NCBI GenBank assembly: GCA_037903475.1
Contig: JBAJFG010000140.1
Span: forward strand, 62,001 to 126,000
DNA: 64,000 bases
Source of the DNA: Ancylostoma caninum
Taxonomy: Eukaryota; Nematoda; Chromadorea; Rhabditida; Ancylostomatidae
Direction of reading: 5' to 3'
Shown: in pieces, positions 23,492 to 35,374 of the stretch
Numbering within the stretch: the stretch's first letter is position 1
Layout: every line of letters starts with the position of its first letter
The notes under the pieces: model-generated
What the model was told of the DNA's origin: nothing
What the model saw: only the letters and a program-made list of their open reading frames with translations
The model's database searches: none
Translations under genes and position numbers: made by a program

Positions 23492-25354
23492 CGCCGCCGC
23501 GGTGAGTGGCCGTCGTTCGGTCCGCGCCCTCACCCACACACTCATCTACGTCGTACGTTGGTACTTCAGCCAGAAGTAATCGCCTCAACGACGTCGACCG
23601 CGCGACGACGTCGACGCCGACCGCAGCGACGACCGCGCCGCGTTCGATCCTTGCTCACTGGTCTTCCTCGTCGTTTGAGAGGTCCATAGTCTTTGAATAT
23701 TGTTATTGAAGCTTATGCGTGTGCGTGTATGTATGGCGTGTAGACACGCAGAATTTTGGCGTGTTGTTTTCTTGTCCGCCGGCCTTGTCGGATTCGCAAA
23801 TCTCAGGGGCATTTCCAACGATCACACATGACAAAACAGTAAAAAGTACGATGAAGACGAGTCATTTCTCATGATTTTGTGTGCAATTGCAGAAAAACAG
23901 CTGGCAGTTTGTCAGTAAGTTTCGCCAGCCTCAGTGACCGTAAGCTAATCGAGTTGATTGATGTTGTCTACGGTGTACTAGCGGTTAGTGACGCGAAAAG
24001 TGCTGCTTACATTCGCATTGTCAATCCCCGCGGGGCGAGTTCGCAGCCGCTGTTCGCCTGACCTATTTAGGGAGTTCCAGGCCGTGCGTGGGCTGCTCTT
24101 TTGAAAATTTTGAAAAACAACTCGGCGCTAAGTCAGCACTACTGAATGTTATGGACGCCAAAAAGGTGTTATATGCTTTTTTCCTGCAGCTTTTCACCAT
24201 TACCTCATAGATGTCCATTAGTTTCATTGCATACGATTGGAAACCCCTTGCAAAAAGGTCTTCTATAGCTGAAAGGCTTGGAGTATAGGTAAATGGCAAT
24301 GGAATCTTACTGGTAAATTGACGGAGAATTTCCTAGGATTTTTTCCGGGTACACTTATCAAGGTGGCATTTGAAGGATTTTCCACTGAATGTGTCGATAC
24401 ATAAATCCCAAATTCCATTCTAGTGGCATGAAAATTCAACTTATAATTTAATTGTCTTTTACATAAAATATTCAGATGAATTATCAAATATTCAGATGAA
24501 TTATGATTTTCGATTTTCCACTGAGAAGGGGTGAATTTTGGAGGGAAATTCCCGGACATTCACTTTTCTACCGGAAAAGCCGTCAATAATGAGGAGCAAC
24601 CCCCAGTAAGCTACACTAGAAACGTAAGGTCATGGATGAGCAGGGACTATGTAGATGGAATCCAAAAACATCTAATGGAAAATTGGACAGAATGGCTCTT
24701 GAAAGCTCTGCTTAGAGAAGTTGAAATGAGAAACGAAAGAAGTCAATTTAATAAACAATTTATAGTGATGACAGAGATGGGATGTCTAAAACACTTTTCT
24801 GGCATGGATTGGAGAGGATATGCACGAGTTAGAGATTTTTTTCCTTTTTCTCAGCTTACTGTTATTCTTTTTTTTTCTTTTTCTTTAGCCCATGCATCTC
24901 CAAAACAAGGTCCTAACAATGCTTGTCCTCCATGAATTTTCTAGAAACGATTCTCAGGTATCATCCTTGGGAATTCCCTCTTTTCCGTACCTCTCTTGTT
25001 CATGAAAACTTCAGATTTCCAAAATCTTCCCGAGACATTCTGTTCATAACATTGATACCTTCAAATATTTTCTAGAACCCAAGCAATCTCTATTACATGG
25101 TCGAGCTGCATGTATGCCGCATAAGTGGGGAAATTTCTCCCCACTTTTCTCACATGAAAAGGATTATGTGTGAAAAACTTATGCAAAATGCGTAGGAATT
25201 ATCCCAATTGCTCCAATGCTGCATGCTGCCTAAAATAGCCACTAATTGATTCCTGTGATGATGGACCGGAAGAGGTGCTTATTTCCGCTGAGACAACGTC
25301 GGCTCACATCATTCTGCCTTCAACGGCACGGCTGTGCAGCAAGTTTTGCACCAG
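23492..25354. other. GC-rich tail, then no clear gene
   Basis: To about 23,660 the sequence stays GC-rich (ACGACGTCGACCGCG-type words). At 24,467-24,504 a 19-bp unit (AAATATTCAGATGAATTAT) is duplicated in tandem. A 134-codon plus frame (24,531-24,935) has Met/Arg/Glu-rich sequence in its middle (LLKALLREVEMRNER) but no domain and no splice support, so I do not call it a gene. Confidence 0.4.
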
Positions 25355-25445
25355 CATTCATTCATTCATTCATCCCAGTCATTCATTCTTTCATTCATTC
25401 GCTCACGCATTCATTCATTCATTCATTCATTCATTCGTCCATTCG
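25355..25445 (+). repeat. (ATTC)n microsatellite, short array
   Basis: About 20 imperfect ATTC units occur with the interruption CATCCCAGTCATTC, which also appears inside the larger array at 32.5-33.3 kb. The two arrays therefore share a higher-order ancestry. Translated frames (FIHSFIHS) are artefacts. Confidence 0.9.
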
Positions 25446-27579
25446 TGTACATCTCGAGATTCAATCGATAATCGATCGCCCATTCAAGCTACGAAATCAC
25501 ACTTTGTTGCATAACCTTGTTTCTTCTTTCAGGTGCTTGTGCTGACTGCTGGTTACTTTCTAAAAACTATTAATTGGATCAATGGAATTGTGCAATTGCG
25601 GATTGTTTCATCGATCAATACCTTCGTTCTCGAGTCCTGGACGAGTTTCCCACGTGACTAGGCCACGCCCACCTACTAAATGAAGTTTCGGTGGGATTCA
25701 ATTGAATTGCTGAGGATTGCAGAGTGAATGAAGAGCTCACAAACCTCTTCACTGAGCGAAGAAGCTGCTCGTTCATTGATTGGTATTGATCGATTTCATT
25801 GTCACATGATAATTATGAGCTTTTATTCATTTAAGTATTGATCGGTTGGCAACGAAACTCAAGCGGACGAGTTTCCTCTTTCCTGTTTTTGACGTCAATC
25901 TCGCGCCGTCTTGACAACAATGTATTTTCGGCTATGCTTACATCCGTCCTTATTTCGGGAAATCGATAGACATCAGAGTTTACTGCGGGGGTTTCCTGGA
26001 AATTTAGGATTTTTTTTTGAATTTTCATCAATACTTTCTCCAAGTTTCTCCTTCTCCTTTTTTCTCATCATTTCTCCACTATTTTATGCTCTACTGAATT
26101 ATAATATTCCTGCCACCTTGTTTCTGTAACTTTTCCAGAAACTATGTCTACAACCTCTAATAGTTTTTTCCCATACCTTAAATTTCAGCATTTTACCACC
26201 CTCCCCCCCCCTCCCCTCGTGACGGCACTGCTACCACGTGACGTTCACGTGAAAATCATGTACATCCACACGAATAAATATTCAATGCAAATTTGACCTC
26301 ATCAGGCTACTGAAGTATTCAGAATAACGAAATATTCTGTTTTTTGACTGACTACCGGGGGAGTTTTTTCTTTACTGCATTGCGTATGCATAGCCTAAAA
26401 CGTGACGAACTTTTGCAGACTTTCGGGGCAGAGAGGGGGCGGGGTGGCGGTACATCTGCAAATTTTCCTCTTTTTCCTTTCAAAAAACTTTCATTTACAG
26501 GTGGAAGCCATCCAAAAACTTTGCTTGATATAGAGCACATTTTCATTTTTAGAAGTTTTTTCTTTCCTTTCTGGCTATTTCTCATTCTATTTACACTCTT
26601 AATGTTATTTTGTTTCTCAAATAGTTCTTTAAGGCATTCTTGAACTGTTCTTGGCCCTGCAATGACATATAACCATAATAATAAAATTTTAGACCCTTTT
26701 CATCAGCTCCACCTTCATTGTTTTCGTGGAACGCCAAACAAAGTTTGTTGTTGTCGACAATCATGAAAATGGCCTGATTTCTCTCTTTCTCTCGTGGATT
26801 TCCAGAATCCTAGAGTTAGTCTAGTCTGGTGGCATGACGTTCCTGCCTGCTTAAGGACCCCAAAGCAATTATTTCAAGAATTTTACTTCACTTACTTGTT
26901 TCATCATGCAGAAAATCGAAACTCTGCTACTGCATAACAGACAGTTCCTCATTTGCTTCATTGATGCAGTCTTCACACATTTTTTTCACATTTTCACGCA
27001 ACTTTTACCCTATTATTCAACAATTTTCGCTCCTATTGCACAGCTGACAGCACTGCATTATCCGCTTGAATTGGCCTGTTTCGTCTTCATTTTGTCTTTT
27101 CGTCTTTTTTTTTTCGCCTGAAAGCTATACAGATTCATTTTCAGACATCTCAAATGGCTCTTTGTTTATTCAAACGGAAATGTGAGCCCTTATCCATAAG
27201 CCTATTCTTAGAAAACTTGCAACGGCTTATTGTTTTTTGCATGGATTCGTGAGTTGCGAAGCGGGGGGTGATGGGGGAGAGGAAGGGGTCCATTTTGAAC
27301 TTCTGAACTTTCTTAACCTGCTCATGAAGTTTGAAAGAAACGTGCTTGACACGAAACTGCAGCAAGTTTTCTCCATGTGTACGTCAAGCATATTTCACGC
27401 GGTCTTTATGCACACACCAAACTGACGTGGACATGGCACGTGCATCGGATGAACTGCCTGCTGTTTTTGTTAAACTGTTGTTTATTTATTCGCTCACCTA
27501 TTGTCTAGTTATTTATTCATTTGCTCGGGCACATTAGCTTGATCCAGATGATCTACAGAAGAGCAGGTAGAAGAACATT
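25446..27579. other. No gene; C-rich tract
   Basis: A splice-acceptor-like CTTTCAG lies at 25,526-25,532 without a convincing exon after it. A C-rich run occurs at about 26,197-26,217. A perfect TGACGTCA lies at 25,890. Nothing else was recognised. Confidence 0.4.
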
Positions 27580-28248
27580 CCCAGACAAACTTTCGGAACT
27601 TCCGCAGAGCTTGCAGATTTTCGGAACTTCCGCGGAGCCTGATTTACTATTGGAGCCCGATTTTCGGAACTTTCGCGGAAATATGACGTCACTCGTCGAT
27701 TTTTTCGGAAGTTCCGCGCAAGTTCCGCGGAAGTTCCTAATGGAGACGCAGAGAAAAAAGTAGTTTTGGAACTTCCGCGGAGCTTGACACTTTTCGGAAC
27801 TTCCGCGGTGCTTCGAGAGAGATAGAATGATCCAAGAAACTAAAATATCAAATGGAATGTTTTCGTCCAATTTTTTAAGTGTAATGTTCTTGACTGACTC
27901 GGCTAGACTAACAAGAAGCCGTGGTAGAATACGAGAATTTTTACTCCATTTTTTCCTCGAAATTCACTTCGGCATGCACCAATAATGACATCTGTAATGT
28001 CGAATTTCGGGTAAAGGTAGTGCAGTACCTAGGGGGTAGTGCACTAACTAGGGGTACGTGATGAAACGACCTAAGGTGGAACTCATGGTCCTACAATTTT
28101 TGGCATCGTCACGCGTGGAGGTGTTCATCACTCCGTGTTGGTCGATTTTACCTTATTAGTCGAATTATGGTTGGCTCCATAATGCGCGAATTACGTCACT
28201 CTTGTTCGATTTCGGAATTTCCGCGGAAGTTCCGAAAGTTTGTCGGGG
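27580..28248. mobile_element. 669-bp element with GGAACTTCCGCGG array
   Basis: The left end CCCAGACAAACTTTCGGAAC, continuing TTCCGC, and the reverse complement of the right end CCCCGACAAACTTTCGGAAC, continuing TTCCGC, match at 25 of 26 positions. The first 230 bp carry six or seven further copies of (T)CGGAACTTCCGCGG in both orientations, including the palindrome GTTCCGCGGAAGTTCC near 27,722. One more copy lies at the right end. Ends flanked by TT on both sides are suggestive, but the target duplication is unclear. There is no transposase, so it is probably a non-autonomous DNA transposon with subterminal binding-site-like repeats (inference). The frames through it are by-products. Confidence 0.8.
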
Positions 28249-30109
28249 TTAGAACTTGCATGGTGTAATGGGAACATAGTGAATACGTTACCACTTTGCT
28301 GTACTAAAAAATGCAGCAAAAATGGAACGGAATGTGCATAAAACGTGCATGAAATGTGCATGAGACGTGAATAACTCCAACAAAGTTTCGATAACCACTA
28401 TTAGAAGCCCCTACAGAAAGCATACTGAGATTTTAGCGCAGTGCTTGCTTGAATTAGCGAGATGCATAGATATGTAGAAACTCGTTTCCATGTAGGTAAA
28501 CCATGTCTATGTGTTAAACATTATGGAAACTTTAGTTTTCACGAAAATCATGCATGCAATCGAAAACGTTGCAGATCCAGGGCAAACATCACGTTAACCA
28601 CAGTTTTCGTGTGCGAACATTGGTTATTAGAGTCATAGATAGATTCAGAATTTTCTTTCAGGTCGTAGACAGATTTTATTGTGCAAATGTGTGTTGCCTC
28701 GTGCTAGTGAAGGTTCACGGAACAGTTTGAGAATTCGTGAACAGGTCCATGTGGATTTTGAAACCTGAATTAATATATTCTTGGCCAAAAACAATTGAGG
28801 GATGTTTTATTCCTTATATACATGTGTAATATAATACCTTGCACTGAGGATCAATTTCCATTTTAAGTTTTCAAATAGCGCCCATTCATGGATAAATAGC
28901 AGATTTGGGTAGAGGAGAGGTGTTTGTGGGTAGCTCTCCAACTTCTGTTCGTGTCTTGCGCTACTGCGTCGCTACTGAACACACGTCTCGAAGTATATTG
29001 CTGTTGTTGGTGTTCCCAGCTTTTATTTAATTGTTGTACCCACGCATTAATGCATTGAGACATCCACTATCAATTAATTCTCTTCGCGTGACAATTTGTC
29101 TTTTGAGCGGTGTACTTCAGGGGTTTGTTGAGTTTCACTGATGGTCTACGGCACGAATGTTCCCAGTGTCGGGATCATTTTCTCATTCTTTGCTCGATGA
29201 CCGTGCACTTGTCCAATTTTGCTCGGTAATTCACTTGTGAGAGGTAAAAATGCCACTTGTTTCTTTAGAAACCAGTTACGTATAATATAGTTAATATGTG
29301 TTTTGCCAAATTTAGTTGACCTCTTAGGGAACCAGCTCTTTACCATGTCTGCCAAAATATGTTGAATTTCTGCAGAAACTAAGGTCCTTCACCAATCGGC
29401 GGGACAAGTGCACATAGCTGCTGTGCTTTCCTCACTTATTGATCGTTTTTGTTCCATCCATGCTCGTTTTATCGTAGTAGTTTTGTTTATAAAGTGACTA
29501 TGAGGACAAAATTCTAGAAATTAAACGGTATTCATGAAATTCCATTTAACTTCCCTCCTTACCGTCGTTCCACCTCAGACTACCCCTGTTACGTTATCGC
29601 CAAATGAATAGTTGGTCGTTGTGCGAGGGAAAGGGGCGTGGCAGACACCTGTGATTGGCCGCGGTGAAGCAGGCCAATAGTATAGCTCGACCTCATTCCC
29701 TTTTCATTGTACATTGCTTCGCGCTTGAGAAAGGGGGCGTATTTTTTGTAGTAGTGTGTTATTCGTAAGCGGCAAAGCCTCAGGTGTGCTTTCGTACTTT
29801 CGCCAACTGTAATTCATGTAGATATCCAGAAAAAAATCCGAAAATAATTGATTACGTTGGTTTTCCTTCGCGGAGAACAACTCCTATTCGATTTTTCGGA
29901 CATTTTGCCAAAATCGACCAACTTCTATTTTCAGTGCAGCCGAATTCTTTTTGGCCGAATGCATTTCTAATTACCGAACTCGCGTTTCCCTAACTCGTAC
30001 TAACTCGTTCACGTGCTGTGGAACACGTCTGAACTTGACACTACACGTGCCTCACTTTAATTACGCCTCGCATCGTGGCACTTGTCGCGTCAACTGTCAC
30101 TTGGACGCC
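28249..30109. other. No gene; a convergent CCAAT pair
   Basis: At 29,652-29,679 TGATTGG and CCAATA face each other. Direct words GTGCATAAAACGTGCATGAAA near 28,334, here written as GTGCATAAAACG / TGCATGAAATG, form a short imperfect tandem repeat. No exon was recognised. Confidence 0.4.
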
Positions 30110-30560
30110 GAAATTGCTACGGTATCGCGCTGCGGCGCTGTTTTTTTTCTCTCTGTGGCGTGTTTTTTCTGGGATAATGCTGCGTGTTTCTGTTTCGCAG
30201 GCTCGACAAAAATCCAATAAAAGTTAGGGGGCGTTTTATGGGCCGCGCGTCCGCGAGCGCCTGGACGAGGTGATAAATGGCGTCACACGGCGGTAGAGTG
30301 GCCCTTGCGTCTCGTCGCCGCAAGGGCCGCGGCTGCAAGTGACAGGTAGAAAACTGACAGCCGCGGGCTGTGCGGCGCTACTGCCGAGGGCCGCACAACT
30401 GACGACGGCGACAGGTCTGCTGTCGTCGTGGCACACGACGTGGGCGCGGGGGATCGAATGTCTGAGATGTCCATGAGTTTTGGGGGAGTTTTCTCGGGGG
30501 GGGGGGGCGGCCCGCCGCCCCCCCAACGGTTCTCACGAGGAGGAGTGCGTATGCCCACCT
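30110..30560. other. GC-rich island with G/C palindrome
   Basis: This is the most GC-rich patch of the window. It contains a near-palindromic run, G12-CGG-CCCG-CCG-C7 (about 30,496-30,524), and CCGCGG/GCGGCG words. Long Pro/Ala/Arg-rich frames on the minus strand (for example 30,283-30,567) are what such composition yields by chance. An acceptor-like TTTCGCAG lies at 30,193-30,200. It could be a promoter/first-exon area or a GC-rich element, and I cannot decide. Confidence 0.35.
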
Positions 30561-31782
30561 GATGCATGTGGTGTGCTGCTTAGTGGGTCTTGGCGCGAAA
30601 ACTCAAATTAAACTCGAATTCTAATGACGTTCTTAAAAAGGAGTAGTAGGACCTTGTGTATTTGATGCGGTCCAAATGCAAAGCTGGGTACGGTAAGTAC
30701 TTCTAGGTTACTATGGGTTTGGCTCACCTTCGTCGTGATTGATAATACGACTGCAGCAGCCTATTGAACTATCTGTGCCTACATATAGGGAACGGTCCAA
30801 CATATAGGGAACGGCCGTGTGCAAGGGGCGGGACCGCGGCGCGGCTGTCTTGCGCAGAGACACAGAGGCTGTGCATGTGGCTCTGGCTGTCTGCTTCTGC
30901 CAGCCCATTGCGCACTGCCATTTGGGATTCCCTGTACATCCAGTACTTCGAACAATTAAGTAAGAATTTCAAAATTGATAGAGGATTTAATTTTGAGGTC
31001 GAAATTGAAATTCCCCACTTGAACAAGTTTCCTCAAAATTACTGGCTTACTCTTGAGCGAGTTTTCACATAGAATGAGATTTCTAACCTTGAGATCCTTC
31101 ATTACTGTATCAGAAAGCCGAAACTGGAAATTTCAATGGACGTGTCTTCGCGTGGCTCAATAGCATTGCATGTTGTTGTTGACGTATAGGAAAAAGAGTA
31201 ATTACTAATGTGTCTATTAGAGGTTCAGAAATGTCTTTCAATTGAAAAGTACAACATAAATTTAGAAGTAGAAATCATACACTTATTTGTACGTAGGTGA
31301 CTATCATAAAATATGAAACAGAAATCACTGCAGAAGTTGCTAGCCAGAGAGAAAAGGGGCGTGCAGGCTGCCCTCACGCATGAATATACACCGTTGACCA
31401 GCATGTTGTACGCGAAACCCGTTTTGGACGAGTTTTCCGTTCCAACTCGCGGTCTTTATATTCTGCCCTTTCATTATTGGCTACTGCAGGAGCAACCTGT
31501 GTTGGCTGGATGGTTTTCTCCGTTCAGAGATGTTCCCTTTTTCACAAGACTGACAAATTATTCTAAAAATGTACAGATTGTGGCGGTGTTCCGCCCACAT
31601 GCGATACCCCGCCCATCTTCTCCAATGTTGTGAATGGGAATAGAAAACAATGAGACAAAAGTTATTGGAAGATTGCTTCCACTTATAGAAAGGAAATTTC
31701 GAGGGGAGGTAGAAATTGTTGCTGTAGCTTACCGCACTTTTGTTGTGCTGTCACAGTAGCATTCTAGAAACATAATTTATTC
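30561..31782. other. No gene; 19-bp tandem duplication
   Basis: ACATATAGGGAACGG occurs twice in tandem at 30,781-30,816. GGGATTCCCTGTACAT near 30,924 may be a weak inverted partner of that word, hinting at a small element of about 160 bp. No gene is supported. Confidence 0.4.
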
Positions 31783-31846
31783 TTATATTTAATATTTTTA
31801 TATTTAATATTTTTATATTTAATACTTTTTATATTTGATATTTTTA
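31783..31846. repeat. AT minisatellite, 16-bp unit
   Basis: Four imperfect copies of TATATTTAATATTTTT occur in tandem, with small substitutions in the last two. Confidence 0.85.
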
Positions 31847-32479
31847 AAAACTGCTCCAAATACTTGCACTCCCTAGATACAGTGCTCATACTACTGTGTA
31901 ATAACAAGAGCAGGAGAAATATATGGAAATTTCCAGTAAACAACATAGTAAACAGGCAACAAATCTCAATTGTTCGTCCAGCGGAATGCTCCAAATACTG
32001 TGAATACCGTACCCCGGCAGGTATGTACTTAACAAATGGACAATTAGATTAATTACAATGTTATAAAGTGCACAGCCGACGGCAGAACCATCCATCACAT
32101 GAGAATGTGTTAGTTTTGTAAAAGCACTTGATTGGTTGCGTACACATATTGATTGATTTCATCCAGCGATTTTCCCCAGGCTGTGGTTTCAGGTTTTTGA
32201 CGAAGTATTACTGCACTCCTGGTGGAGTCGTCAACTCTCGATTGACGTCTCAGCTGTCAGTCACTGCTCACCTATCATTTCTCGTCTCATTTCAACGTCC
32301 GAGCCAGAGCTATTGCCAGGTGTTGGTGTTGCTCGATTTTCTCGTGAATTTTCTGTGGAAGAGGGCGGGGTTTATTTGATTCTGAGCTCGTATTCTGCCA
32401 TTGTTTCACTGCTATTTCATTTCTCGCTTTACTATTTCCGTACGTTTTTGACCATGATGTGCCAATTTTTTTCGGCGGT

Positions 32480-33293
32480 ATTCATTCATTCATTCATCCC
32501 ATTCATTCATTCATTCATTCATCCATTCATTCATTCATTCATTCATTCGTTCATTCATTCATTCTTCATTCATCCCAGTCATTCATTCATTCATTCATTC
32601 ATTCATTCATTCATTCATTCATTCATTCACCTCATCCCATTCACTCATTCATCCCATTCATTCAATTAGCCCATTCATACCATTCAAACATTCATTCATT
32701 CATTCATTCATTCATTCATTCATTCATTCATTCACTTCATTCACTCATTTCATCCACTTCATTCACTCATTTCATCCACTTCATTCATTCATTCATTCAT
32801 TCATTCATTCATCCCGGTCATTCATTCATTCATTTCACTCATTCATTCAATCATTCATTCATTTCACTCATTCATTCAATCATTCATTCATTCAATCATT
32901 CATTCATTCAATCATTCATTCATTCAATCATTCATTCATTCATTCATTCATTCATTCATTCACTTCATTCATTCACTTCATTCACTCATTTCATCCACTT
33001 CATTCACTCATTCATTCATTCATTCATTCATTCATTCATTCATTCATTCATTCATTCATTCATTCATTCATTCATTCATTCATTCATTCATTCGTTCATC
33101 CATTCATTCATTCATTCTTTCATTCATCCCAGTTATTCATTCATTCATTCGTTCATTCATTCATTCATTCATCCCAGTTATTCATTCATTCATTCATTTA
33201 ATCAATCATTCATTCATTTATTCATCCCAGTCATTCAATCATTCATTCATTCTTCATTCGCTCGATCGTTCGTTCATGCATTCGTTAATTCAT
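32480..33293 (+). repeat. (ATTC)n microsatellite, 0.8 kb
   Basis: This is a long run of ATTC units with CACTTC, CAATC and CATCCCAGT(C/T)ATTC interruptions that recur at several places, so it has a higher-order structure. It gives a 299-codon FIHS-repeat frame that is an artefact of the 4-bp repeat. Such arrays are expansion-prone. A short mirror (GAAT)n array lies at 52,626-52,682. Confidence 0.95.
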
Positions 33294-33391
33294 CGAAATT
33301 TCATTCACCATGCATTGCCGAGTATTCGTATTCCCGTTGGATTTCGTCGATCCACTGATTACATCATCGCTGAGTTTTTTTTTCATTTCAG

Positions 33392-33434
33392 TTTTCGTCG
33401 TGCTGCGGGCACTCGATAGATTTTCAACATGATG
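33392..33434 (+). CDS. Candidate first coding exon (ATG ATG)
   Basis: A strong acceptor (TTTTTTTTTCATTTCAG, ending at 33,391) precedes a 43-nt exon that ends ATGATG, followed at once by the donor GTGAGT at 33,435. The exon would hold 37 nt of 5' leader and two Met codons in phase 0. A TTTCAG just upstream of a start codon fits either a spliced-leader trans-splice site, common in nematodes, or the 3' end of a 5'-UTR intron from the GC-rich region at 23.4 kb. The product is unknown. It is directly preceded by the ATTC microsatellite. Support is from signals only. Confidence 0.4.
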
Positions 33435-33576
33435 GTGAGTCACTAACTATTGATCTATTGATTTTTTAAATTCATTTTAACTTCCATTCTTGGTTGCTGT
33501 GCTAATGTATTGAATTGATTGAATTGCGTCTTCTCGCTGACAAAACGTGGTACTTTCTTCCAACTGATTTCCACAG

Positions 33577-33636
33577 TACTCCCTCCACACCTCTCCTACC
33601 CTAGTGGAATCGATTGTGTGGACTTCTTCGAGTTAT
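33577..33636 (+). CDS. Candidate exon 2, 60 nt
   Basis: Acceptor CTGATTTCCACAG and donor GTAAAA bound 60 nt that are open in phase 0 after the ATG ATG exon (YSLHTSPTLVESIVWTSSSY). The intervening intron would be 142 nt. No family is recognised. The sequence is short enough that this may be chance. Confidence 0.2.
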
Positions 33637-33839
33637 GTAAAATTTCCATGGAACCGAAATATTTTAGGAATTTCTACTCCGAAGGGGTTTATCTTCTAAG
33701 TCCGGTGAATAGGTCAGTCACATAACCATTTGGTGTCAAACAGAATCTATTCAGAATAATTCACTGAATAATTTTTATCCTGCCCTTTTTAACTTGCTCC
33801 CGAACTTGGTTTACTTCTTCCACTTCACCTTGTCCCTGT

Positions 33840-33945
33840 GCATCACCGAGATTACCCAGCGTAAACGTGCTGCCGACCGCATTAACGATAGGTGGATTTA
33901 TACGGAGTTTTCACGTTTACCCTGGGTAATCTCAGCGATACATGC
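33840..33945. repeat. GATTACCC hairpin element, copy 4
   Basis: GCATCACCGAGATTACCCAG, continuing CGTAAACGTG, and CACGTTTACCCTGGGTAATC, continuing TCAGCGATACATGC, form the two arms. The loop has GCATTAACGATAGGTGGATT. It is one of the best copies, with arms of about 28 bp and few mismatches. Its loop is almost identical to that of copy 5, 220 bp downstream. Confidence 0.8.
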
Positions 33946-34170
33946 GACCTCACATTTCTTATTCCTATTTCTATCTGATTCGAGGAACTGCTCGCCCTTT
34001 TGAGTTTCTCAATTCTGCCCATTTCCTGCCAAAGACCTTGGTCTATTTCACTCTTACCGTTTTTCGTAGTTCCTTTTTTTCATTTTTTCTCTATATTATT
34101 ATCTAGCTTTTCAAAGCTTCATCATAGCGTATTTGCTGATTTTTTTTCTGTCCAATTATTTATTTCTGTC

Positions 34171-34256
34171 TAGATTACCCAGCGTAAACGTGCTGACTGC
34201 CTATTAACCATAGGTGGATTCATACGGAGCTTTCACGTTTAGCTCAAGATAGATGC
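34171..34256. repeat. GATTACCC hairpin element, copy 5
   Basis: The left arm TAGATTACCCAGCGTAAACG, the loop CTATTAACCATAGGTGGATT and the start of the right arm CTTTCACGTTTA match copy 4. The right arm then decays. It was probably duplicated together with, or derived from, copy 4. Confidence 0.7.
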
Positions 34257-34457
34257 ATATAAACAGTGCCAGATTACCGGTTATGTGTCTTTTTTATTGT
34301 TCCCTATTTTTTAATTTTGTTTATTTCTGTTCCCTATTTTTTAATTTTAATCTTGTTCGTGATTTATTTTTAACTTAATAATTGGCTTATGACTGGTTTC
34401 CCGAAAATTTCCTGCCATTTGGATTTTGTTTCCTATGTTTTTTTTAATAATTTGCAG

Positions 34458-34510
34458 GTGAATCACTGGGTTACTGCCCATTTGTACGATTATTATCCGC
34501 ACAACATCAA
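34458..34510 (+). CDS. Candidate exon 3, 53 nt
   Basis: A good acceptor (TTTTTTTTAATAATTTGCAG) and donor (AA|GTGAGG) bound 53 nt, open in phase 0 as VNHWVTAHLYDYYPHNI and leaving two bases for the next exon. The sequence has a protein-like balance but no recognised family. It follows the 60-nt candidate in phase. Confidence 0.25.
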
Positions 34511-34897
34511 GTGAGGGGTATCTTCCGCCCACTGCAAGACAGCGTCCATCTCTTTTAGAGCTGAGATATGTGCGCGCAAAGTAGCGGACTTTTTTTTTTC
34601 GAGTTGGCATGTATTGTACTTGATACAAAGTTAGCAAAAATTAGCTAGATTAGCGGCTCGTTAGTTGCCCGGATGAAGGGTGGGCCACGCCCATAGCGAG
34701 AATAGGACACGCCCAAACACGAAAATATGGCTTTAGCCAATCCTATCCTCTTTGCTACTGTAATTTGTATGGATAGCTCAGTGAGAAATTGCCTCGGTCA
34801 TAAGATTTCTATGCAGCTGGAGCTTCGCCAAGTAAAAACATTGTTTTGTGAGAATCTGTTCAGTTTGACGCGCTATTCATCAAGATAGCACGGGAGT

Positions 34898-35353
34898 TCT
34901 TCTCCCTGATTCGTTCATCTTGTCCAAAATCCCCCGAGATAGCTGCAAGCCGCACTTTTTGCCGCGGGCCGCTGACTGCCGGGGCACGACGGCGGCAACG
35001 ACGGCGGTTTTTTGGCCGCAGCTGTGTTGGTTTTGATTCTGAGAGATGGATGTTTTGTTATCAGTGAGGAGATGGCGGCGCCTAGCGATGGCCGGGCGAA
35101 GTTCAGGGATGCGGGCCGGCTGAGGGAGAGGTCGCACTGCTAGGTAGGAGTTGGGTGCTGGCGCAACTTGAGGGGGGATAGCGAGGTTTTGGGAGATTTT
35201 CCTGGAAAAATCTGGATCGTTCTTTACTTTATAAATAAGGCTGAACAGATCTCGAGCCCACGTTGCCTTAAAAGGAACTTTCTCCTGGAAATCTAGGACT
35301 GAGAGGTGCCATTTTCGTAGCATTAAGAGCCGAGCTCCCATCAAAAATTCCAT
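34898..35353 (-). CDS. Unassigned ORF of about 150 codons, minus strand
   Basis: A minus-strand frame starts at ATG 35,353 (MEFLMGARLLMLRKW) and runs to a stop just below 34,900. Residues 20-60 look ordinary and globular (VLDFQEKVPFKATWARDLF). The second half is Pro/Ala/Arg-rich (PQVAPAPNSYLAVRPLPQP) and lies in a GC-rich patch (34,900-35,180). It is among the longest ATG-started frames not caused by a repeat. I recognise no family, no signal peptide and no membrane segment. It overlaps, on the opposite strand, the interval between two candidate plus-strand exons. It may be a single-exon gene, an exon, or chance in GC-rich sequence. Confidence 0.25.
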
Positions 35354-35374
35354 TGGAACACTAGTCCTTCCCAC

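Noticed and set aside
24531..24935. 134-codon plus frame
   Set aside because: The A-rich middle gives Glu/Lys/Met-rich text; the end turns into a T-rich hydrophobic run and then Pro/Ala. No domain, no splice sites.
30236..30567. Pro/Ala/Arg-rich minus-strand protein
   Set aside because: Two overlapping frames in the same GC-rich patch are equally long; composition-driven, with no conserved motif.
32459..33358. 299-codon frame of repeated FIHS
   Set aside because: It is the translation of the (ATTC)n microsatellite and ends with the array; not a protein gene.
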